Made by a program: the position numbers and the translations under genes
Shown: in pieces, positions 58,296 through 64,000 of the stretch
Layout of the letters: each line of letters opens with the position of its first letter
How positions within the stretch are numbered: the first letter of the stretch is position 1
The notes under the pieces: generated by a model
Seen by the model: the letters and a program-made list of their open reading frames with translations, nothing else
Database searches by the model: none
What the model was told of the DNA's origin: nothing
Source: Isoetes taiwanensis
Taxonomy: Eukaryota; Streptophyta; Lycopodiopsida; Isoetales; Isoetaceae
NCBI GenBank assembly: GCA_021234155.1
Contig: JAJEKV010000134.1
Span: forward strand, 62,001-126,000
Length of the DNA stretch: 64,000 nt
Reading direction: 5' to 3'

Positions 58296-60383
58296 ATGGA
58301 TCGGTGCATCAACATAGGACCATGTGGAAGAAAGACTCTTGCTAAAAAAGAAAACAATGGGTCTATAAAAAAGGTCAGAGTTCATTTCAGATTCAGCTCA
58401 AAGGTTATAGATACCATAAACATAAGGGGCATTATCAGAGAGTATATGATTGAAAGATTAGGGGATTTTGGTATACACATCATGAATAATGTCTGCATAG
58501 GATGGAACTATGATGATCAGTTATTAGAGATGGTCTATAAACCATACAGAATATTTGCTGGAGCAGAAATCCCAAAATGTATTTGCCATATACCAGGGAT
58601 GAAAAGATATATTGATCCTAAAGTAGGGCATGTAAGAACCCTGGATTTAGCTATTATCAAGTCAAAGGAACTTAGAAACATGTTCAGGAAGGGTTTGAAC
58701 TTTATCCCTGACAAACCACTTAATATGACAAAGTTCTTCATCAATATAGAAAAAGGTATCAGTGATCTATTTGAGGAACTTGAGAAGAAAGGATTTAATA
58801 TACACCCATATGAGGTGACCAGTATTAAGAAAGGTCTACTGAACAGAATAAAAAGTATAACATCAGACCAGGTCAGCAAATGTAAAGGTTTGCATGATTC
58901 CATGAAGGATACTAAAGTAAATAGTTGCTTAAGTTGGCTGATCAGGAATTTATATATTTCTAGTGTGGATAAAGCTGCCAATGTGCCATCTTTTATTTGT
59001 CCTTGGCACATTAGGGATAAAGCAAGGGAACGGTTACATGGCAAGGATTTTATCTCATGTGATTTGAGTATAGCTAAAACTTTACAGCAGATTGACAGTG
59101 ACCTTAAAACTCAGTTTCAGCTAGAATGCCCATATAATGATAGACTGCCGTATATCTTAGGCTTATTCAAAGCCCACAAAGGTGAATATAGGTGGATTAC
59201 AAATGCTAACAGAACAATATTTACTCTACCAGCAAAAATTATAGCCAGAGGCTTAAGGGGTTTGACGGAATTCTTACCGAAAGCATATATGAAGAGATTA
59301 GAAAGGCTTAATGTTCTACTGCCAGGAAAAGTGAACCCATATTGGATAGTGGATTCAGTTTATGATTTTGTATTAAATCTACCTAGCAAAATTAGTAATA
59401 TTTGCACAGCGGATGTCTCAAAATGCTATGAGAATATCCCTTTACTTGGACAGGATGGTATATGCATGGTTATTAAAGAAGTGATCTTGTTAGCTTTGGA
59501 TTATATGTCCAGTAATGGGAAAGATTTTAAACTCTGCTACAGGATTTTAGAAGATGATATTCTCTACAAATGGGACCAAAGTAAACAAAGTGGAAATTCA
59601 TGGCGATATTTGGACAAAAACGAGTTCTGTGACTTAAACTTATGGCTTCTGAATAATTGCTACATCGTGCAAGGTGAAAATGTTTGGAGACAGGCTTGTG
59701 GGATTCCAATGGGTTTCCCATGCTCACCGGAATGGTGTAATTTATATTTATCCTTGTTTGAGCTTAAACTTATTGAAAGACTAGCTGCTCAAGGAAGATT
59801 CCAGGATATAATCAGATTTAAAGATGCTAGAAGGTACATTGACGATTTATGCATTCCTAATGGTGGCGACTTGAGCATATTCTTTCAGGAAGGAAAGGAT
59901 TATACTGAATGCTCCAATATTTACAATCTTAAACTGTTGCAGATCAAAGATGAGACTGAGTACCAGTTAAATGATGATAACCAAAGCAAATTTGGATTTA
60001 AAGGTAATTTTTTAAGTGTTACTATTGAAGTAATCAAATCGGGCCGGGTTTATCTTCAGACGCATTACAAGTATGATAAGAGGAATAATCTACCATTCCA
60101 TGTTACAAAGTTCATTCATGCATCAAGTTGTCGTCCATACTTGAATGCCAGCAGGGTTATTGTCTCACAGGTGCTACCTATACTATATGTTAATTCCAGT
60201 CTAAGCAAGGCTGTTAATGATCTCAGCTTGCTAATACAGGAATTCATGGACTGTGGATTTGAGAAAAGGGATCTTACTTACAGCATAAAGAAGCTGCTTA
60301 CTAATAGTACATTCCCTGGAATGTTGTTTAATATCAGAAGTGTTATTAGCTGGTTAGATAACTACAGTTTGACTGCTGAGTAG
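58296..60383 (+). CDS. E3 ORF2, divergent reverse transcriptase (Penelope-like type)
   Basis: A 695-aa intact frame starting MDRCINIGPCGRK. RT motifs in order: finger region LFKAHKGEYRWITNANR (290-306); motif A ADVSKCYENIP (catalytic Asp 373); motif B GIPMGFPCSP (469-478); motif C RRYIDDL (512-518, catalytic Asp 516-517); FLSVTIE (572-578) and YKYDKRNNLPF (591-601), placed like the FLDV and Y-K-T segments of Penelope-like RTs; and an N-terminal KGLNFIPDKP (132-141) like their KGLxFxPTP. RT would copy element RNA to DNA. No GIY-YIG, APE or REL endonuclease, RNase H, integrase or tyrosine recombinase is visible in this protein or elsewhere in E3. The frame ends just before the terminal hairpins. 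The Penelope-like placement is by motif resemblance; a phylogeny could put it in another YIDD lineage. Confidence 0.85.
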   Translation: MDRCINIGPCGRKTLAKKENNGSIKKVRVHFRFSSKVIDTINIRGIIREYMIERLGDFGIHIMNNVCIGWNYDDQLLEMVYKPYRIFAGAEIPKCICHIPGMKRYIDPKVGHVRTLDLAIIKSKELRNMFRKGLNFIPDKPLNMTKFFINIEKGISDLFEELEKKGFNIHPYEVTSIKKGLLNRIKSITSDQVSKCKGLHDSMKDTKVNSCLSWLIRNLYISSVDKAANVPSFICPWHIRDKARERLHGKDFISCDLSIAKTLQQIDSDLKTQFQLECPYNDRLPYILGLFKAHKGEYRWITNANRTIFTLPAKIIARGLRGLTEFLPKAYMKRLERLNVLLPGKVNPYWIVDSVYDFVLNLPSKISNICTADVSKCYENIPLLGQDGICMVIKEVILLALDYMSSNGKDFKLCYRILEDDILYKWDQSKQSGNSWRYLDKNEFCDLNLWLLNNCYIVQGENVWRQACGIPMGFPCSPEWCNLYLSLFELKLIERLAAQGRFQDIIRFKDARRYIDDLCIPNGGDLSIFFQEGKDYTECSNIYNLKLLQIKDETEYQLNDDNQSKFGFKGNFLSVTIEVIKSGRVYLQTHYKYDKRNNLPFHVTKFIHASSCRPYLNASRVIVSQVLPILYVNSSLSKAVNDLSLLIQEFMDCGFEKRDLTYSIKKLLTNSTFPGMLFNIRSVISWLDNYSLTAE

Positions 60384-60387
60384 GGTT

Positions 60388-60467
60388 GTAGGACCCCTCC
60401 TTATATAGGGGGGTCCTACCTCCTTATATACATTGGGGCCTACATCCTGAGGGAGGGATGTGGGAAA
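60388..60467 (+). terminator. Conserved double hairpin at the 3' end of the internal region
   Basis: Stem 1 is GTAGGACCCC (60388-60397) with GGGGTCCTAC (60410-60419). A second stem of the CTACATCC/GGGATGTG type follows. The same pair occurs at 30757-30837 and 38646-38720 with altered loops, always directly before (GAA)n. It may act as a 3'-end or RT-recognition structure. Confidence 0.6.
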
Positions 60468-60513
60468 GAAGAAGAAGAAGAAGAAGAAGAAGAAGAAGAA
60501 GAAGAAGAAGAAG
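60468..60513 (+). repeat. (GAA)n tract, E3 internal/right repeat junction
   Basis: About 15 GAA units, preceded by GGGATGTGGGAAA. Confidence 0.97.
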
Positions 60514-61751
60514 ATGGATGAGCATGGAAATGCTGAGAAGAAGTCCATTATAAAGGGATAAGTGAAAGGTTTTATGAGTAATTTCTGTAAAACCCGGATT
60601 AACTGGTGTGAAGGTTGAGATAATGGTATATAATTGTGTCTAAAGGTTGCAACATAACAACAATTCTATAGGTTGTTGTTAATGGATGGTTTTTTATAAA
60701 TAATAGCTAGAAGACAGCATGGGACTTGACAAATCCTAGTCGAAAAGACACAATGGGTAAGTATTCTAACCAACAATACTATATGAATGTTGTATGCACG
60801 TACCTTGGGTCGTGTCACTAGCCTAATGGGCTAATAAGACCCAAGTGCCTTAATATATAAAGATATATTAGATTATTTTCTCTTAAAAATAAATTAGTGG
60901 GAATATTGATTGTGAATCGTTAATGCTTAATTAATATGATAGGCTGCAAGACCTAAAAAGTTCTTGAAGCAGATTTGCCAGGGTAGCGGCTAAATGGCAG
61001 AGGATTTAGAACCACCGTGAGTTAAGTCTAAGCTGAAAAGCCTGGAAAAGCAATATAATAAATTTCTACGGATGATTTATGGCCTCTGAATTGGTTATAA
61101 TGGAGAAGTATTATGAGAAGTTTGTGTTCTGGAGAAGAAGCGGAGTGATCAAGCATTTTGCATACGATCCGATTGGGAGTCTCCATCTTCAGAATGCCGA
61201 AAGGGGTATACCCCAGAGGTCCTGGGAAGAAAGGGAAAGGTGCAAGTGATGGTGCTACGTCCCAAAGGAGGTATGACAAATCCGGCTTTAGTAAGAGACC
61301 AAATGCAAATAACCAAAGTGCTGGCTCATACAAACGTGGAGCGCCATCTCAGGTTAAGATCTATTTTCTACAGAAATATAACAGGTTTCAAAATTGCATG
61401 TTCCAAATTTTCGCATGATATACTGTCTATGATGGATATTTTATGCTATGAGTTATTTTGGTTTTGGGTAACTTCATGATTAGTTTAGTGTAGGTTAATA
61501 GGATTATGATAATATTAAAACTCTTTAATGAGTTAACATAATTGTGAAAGTCAAGTTGGTCAGACTAAATGACTGTTATAAAGGCCGGATTACCCTATCT
61601 GCAACACGTATGTGTAAAAACAGGTGGTATATGGTATATTTCTGCTAGTCTTCCAGTAGTTGGAACAATTGAACATCAGATTATTCTGGCTCATACTACT
61701 GAACAAGGTAGTTTTAAGGTTTATTTTCATCTATTTTCTGAAAGTAGTAGG

Positions 61752-61865
61752 TGAAGGGCGAAGAGCCAGAGAGTTGTACTGCTTACCTGTTACCCCTTGT
61801 ATAGTTACCATTATTTGCTAACTTATGCATTGATTGGGTGCAGGTAACCACGACTCTCTCTCCTG
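61752..61865 (+). ncRNA. Module A, best-preserved copy in E3
   Basis: Outer stem AGAGAGTTGT (61768-61777) with ACGACTCTCT (61850-61859). Inner stem TTACCTG with CAGGTAA. The loop holds TTTGCTAACTTATGC (branch point). The AG of the 3' splice site lies inside the inner stem's 3' arm. Other copies are at 37438-37560, 40583-40700, 43250-43370, 46150-46270, 48990-49110 and 51680-51790. Confidence 0.7.
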
Positions 61866-62365
61866 TGTCTACTTTTGGTTAATAAGTATCATATACGAAT
61901 GATACCATGAAGATGTTGGGCATAATCCAATATTAGTTGCAGAATGGTGAGATCTGTCTTATTTGGGTCAATAATGGCTATAATGGCTGATAAATTACCC
62001 TTAAGATCCACATACAACTTTCTTTTTCTGGAAATGAGTAGAATGCTTACTTTATCTATGCTGTGGTATGAGAAATTTATAAAACTTGAGGATACAATAA
62101 AATATGAGTATGATACTTTAAAGCTTAAGTTGATTTTGGTGTATTTGGATAAATATGATGTATTAAAGTGGTAATCTAAAGCTTATAAGAGTAAGTATGA
62201 TAACTTGACAATGGAAATAGATTGATGAAAAGTTAAAATAAAAACAGTTATTAATATTTTCATTAATAAGGTTATGACGAAATTATCTTAAGTCTTAAAG
62301 GGTATAATAGTACCTGATGGTAATACAATAAAATGTGAAAGTTAAAATGTAGAGAATAATAATAG

Positions 62366-62500
62366 TGGGAGTAGGAGTACCTGATGTGGCCTGAATTAAA
62401 ACTTCAGGGTAGATATTGGGTGGAATGATCTTACTCTGAACGAAACCCTTAGTGTTAGTTGTTAACATTAATTGTGTGGAGTCTGAGTAAGAACATTATC
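62366..62500 (+). ncRNA. Module B, copy in E3 right repeat
   Basis: Same hairpin and long-range helix as the left copy (CTTACTC 62430-62436 with GAGTAAG 62485-62491), directly before (GAA)n. Confidence 0.65.
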
Positions 62501-62677
62501 GAAGAAGAAGAAGAAGAAGAAGAAGAAGAAGAAGAAGAAGAAGAAGAAGAAGAAGAAGAAGAAGAAGAAGAAGAAGAAGAAGAAGAAGAAGAAGAAGAAG
62601 AAGAAGAAGAAGAAGAAGAAGAAGAAGAAGAAGAAGAAGAAGAAGAAGAAGAAGAAGAAGAAGAAGAAGAAGAAGAA
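62501..62677 (+). repeat. (GAA)n tract at the right end of E3
   Basis: About 59 GAA units, the longest tract in the window. Confidence 0.97.
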
Positions 62678-62689
62678 ATGAAGAAAAAA

Positions 62690-63091
62690 CCCACTTGGAA
62701 TGAAGTATGGAATTGGAGATTTTGCATTGCACTTGCCGAACGAGAAAAATAGCTCTGGTAGTGTCAAGGCATCCGATGAACTTAAAAAGATTGAAAATTT
62801 TCCAAATAAAGCATCAATATCATCATAGGTGTGGCCGACCATCCTAAAGCCCACTTGGATCTCATCAAAGACCTTAAGCCAAATCAAATAAGATAAGTAT
62901 GAAAATACATACCTATTTTTGTTTTGGCACGATGCATTATCAAGTTGCAAATAGAGATTTCGGGGAAGAGGGTTGAACACCTCAGGATTCGTTGTAATTG
63001 ATGTCTTTGGCAATACTTCTGCCATGGAAGCAAGTTTGTTCTTCAAAGGATTAATGTCTTTGACTGCTTGCATCCATTTGTGTTGACCCAC
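62690..63091 (-). pseudogene. DUF7869-type (transposase-like) gene fragment
   Basis: The minus-strand frame reads MGQHKWMQAVKDINPLKNK, NLYLQLDNASCQNKNRYVF, VFDEIQVGFRMVGHTYDDID and ALFGKFS. The LQLDN...NKN and VGHTxxDID signatures are those of the DUF7869 domain found in transposon-like proteins of plants, algae and animals; its function is not established. The frame then meets the (GAA)n end of E3 at about 62690, so the C-terminus is lost. It may be the locus into which the array inserted. Upstream exons beyond 63091 were not resolved. Confidence 0.6.
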
Positions 63092-64000
63092 GAGGGGTCA
63101 ACATAATATGTTTGGAGTCCACATTCATCTCTCAGAGGAATTTATATTTCAAAGTCATTCACCACAACTTGGCATCAAGTTCCCTCATTCTTGTCTTATG
63201 CAAGTAGTCCAGGAGTTACCCAAGGTGTCTAAGTACAGACCCCATCTATTAGAAATTTCGTTACTTTCTCAAGTTCATAGTGCAAGCCTTCCACTCGTCT
63301 TCTCCAGGGTAAAACAGAGGCTTATCTGAAGTACAAGCAGCAAGAATCGATTTGGAGGATACCAGCTAACTTTAAAGATTTTCTTCAACAACACATCCAT
63401 CCACAAGGTAAAATTATTGGATGCAGTAAACTCAAGAAGTCGACAAATATCTGGAGCTATTAAGTTCGTGAATTACTTCTGAAGGAGAACAGGTATGGTT
63501 GCGAGGTCATTTTTGAGTCCATGCTGATTAGGCAGCCTACATATCTTCATGACCTTACATCTCTTCTTCTTGTCCCTTTATCTTCCTAAAAGAATTTATG
63601 CCTCATCCCTCAATTGGCCCATCTTCATCCCTCCATTGACCAGCAATAATGAGTTCCTAAGGATTTTTCCCTTGTGTCTCCATTTCTTGCAAGCAATCAC
63701 GTTATTCTGCAAACGGAAAGTATCCATCACTCCTTACTTACACAAGTATCAACATTGAGTCGCAATGAACTGAAAATGGAAAAGAAAAGAAAAGAAGAGG
63801 AAGGAAACTTCCAGCCTTGATAATGGAGTGTGCCCTTGACATATATTTTGGGGCAGTAATTAACACTGGAGGGACTGCGATTTTCACATCATGCAGATTC
63901 ATTTTTCTTCTCTATATTCTCTTCAAGGCCCTTTAGTTGCACCATACCCATGTGATTGCCATTTGCTATCCCCATCTGCCATATCGCCCTATGGGTTTTC
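63092..64000. other. No further gene recognised
   Basis: A GTTGACCC/GGGTCAAC hairpin lies at about 63084-63104. Remaining short frames show no domain. Part may be introns or exons of the DUF7869-like gene on the minus strand. Confidence 0.4.

Larger units (their letters stand above)
60514..62500 (+). repeat. E3 right direct repeat (U10)
   Basis: Near-identical copy of 54155-56152, with the same peptide exons (61194-61352, 61844-61882), module A and module B. Confidence 0.92.
54060..62677 (+). mobile_element. E3: apparently complete undescribed-type retroelement
   Basis: Two ~2-kb direct repeats (54155-56152 and 60514-62500) flank a 4.3-kb internal region with ORF1 (505 aa) and an RT ORF (695 aa). 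The order is (GAA)n, repeat [peptide exon 1, intron with module A, exon 2, module B], ORF1, ORF2, terminal hairpins, (GAA)n, repeat, (GAA)n. The repeats are offset by 6360 bp at their starts and 6349 bp at their ends, and are nearly identical apart from CTG/CAG-centred differences. They lack TG...CA ends, primer site and polypurine tract, so they are not ordinary LTRs. A tandem or pseudo-LTR arrangement, as in Penelope-like elements, fits better. Insertion looks recent. Confidence 0.8.

Noticed and set aside
58535-59044. Minus-strand 169-aa frame
   Set aside because: Shadow of the RT ORF.
54155-62500. E3 repeats as ordinary LTRs of a copia or gypsy element
   Set aside because: No TG...CA ends, no tRNA primer site after the left repeat, no polypurine tract before the right repeat, and the RT lacks RNase H and integrase.
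30838-62677. (GAA)n as telomeric DNA
   Set aside because: Plant telomeres are TTTAGGG-type; no such repeat occurs at any junction.
35450-62752. Long poly-Ser, poly-Leu, poly-Glu, poly-Lys, poly-Arg and poly-Phe frames
   Set aside because: All are frames through (GAA)n tracts, in any of six phases; no independent coding evidence.

Overview
The window reads as nuclear DNA of a land plant. It holds spliceosomal genes with short GT-AG introns (an alpha-galactosidase, a Par14/PIN4-type parvulin and a decayed COP9 signalosome subunit 3), a plant copia element primed by initiator tRNA-Met, a CACTA/TNP2 transposase, two LINE copies and many MITE-like elements. The repeat load and the unusual retroelement family would fit a large seed-free-plant or gymnosperm genome, but the species cannot be fixed from sequence alone. 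I see no bacterial, organellar, tRNA, rRNA or CRISPR feature.

Layout. 1-5.9 kb: a degenerate ~43-bp tandem array, a truncated copia element (minus), a second LTR fragment, diverged direct repeats and a 430-bp inverted-repeat element. 6-8.4 kb: a decayed CSN3 fragment, two orphan exons and microsatellites. 8.5-11.4 kb: the alpha-galactosidase gene (plus). 11.56-12.6 kb: the parvulin gene (minus). 13.4-17 kb: two oppositely oriented halves of a pogo/Jerky-like transposase with a LINE 3' end between them. 17.85-19.2 kb: a MULE-like element with 9-bp target duplications. 19.2-23.9 kb: no recognisable gene. 23.9-25.8 kb: a longer dead LINE that truncates a CACTA transposase (25.8-28.8 kb, minus).

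29.2-62.7 kb is the unusual part. It is a head-to-tail array of about ten 1.4-4.6 kb units in one orientation, with nearly every unit junction marked by a (GAA)n tract on the plus strand. One member (about 54.06-62.68 kb) looks complete. Two nearly identical ~2-kb direct repeats flank a 4.3-kb internal region that encodes a 505-aa protein with no recognised family and a 695-aa reverse transcriptase. The reverse transcriptase resembles the Penelope-like/YIDD type and has no visible endonuclease or RNase H. The direct repeats contain a small spliced basic-peptide ORF and two modules that look like conserved RNA structures, with compensatory changes between copies. One module folds around the branch point and 3' splice site of the peptide intron. 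The other sits just upstream of the (GAA)n tract. Two internally deleted relatives (29.2-35.6 and 35.6-41.4 kb) share the termini. The nearest described analogy is the intron-retaining, endonuclease-deficient Penelope-like elements that end in telomeric repeats; here the terminal repeat is GAA.

A caution for the whole window: sister copies differ mainly at CTG/CAG triplets (for example CAG to CG, GCTG to CTTTG). This looks like systematic long-read base-calling error at CHG-methylated sites. Some apparent frameshifts and lost splice sites may therefore not be real. 62.7-64 kb holds the end of a DUF7869-like transposase-type gene.
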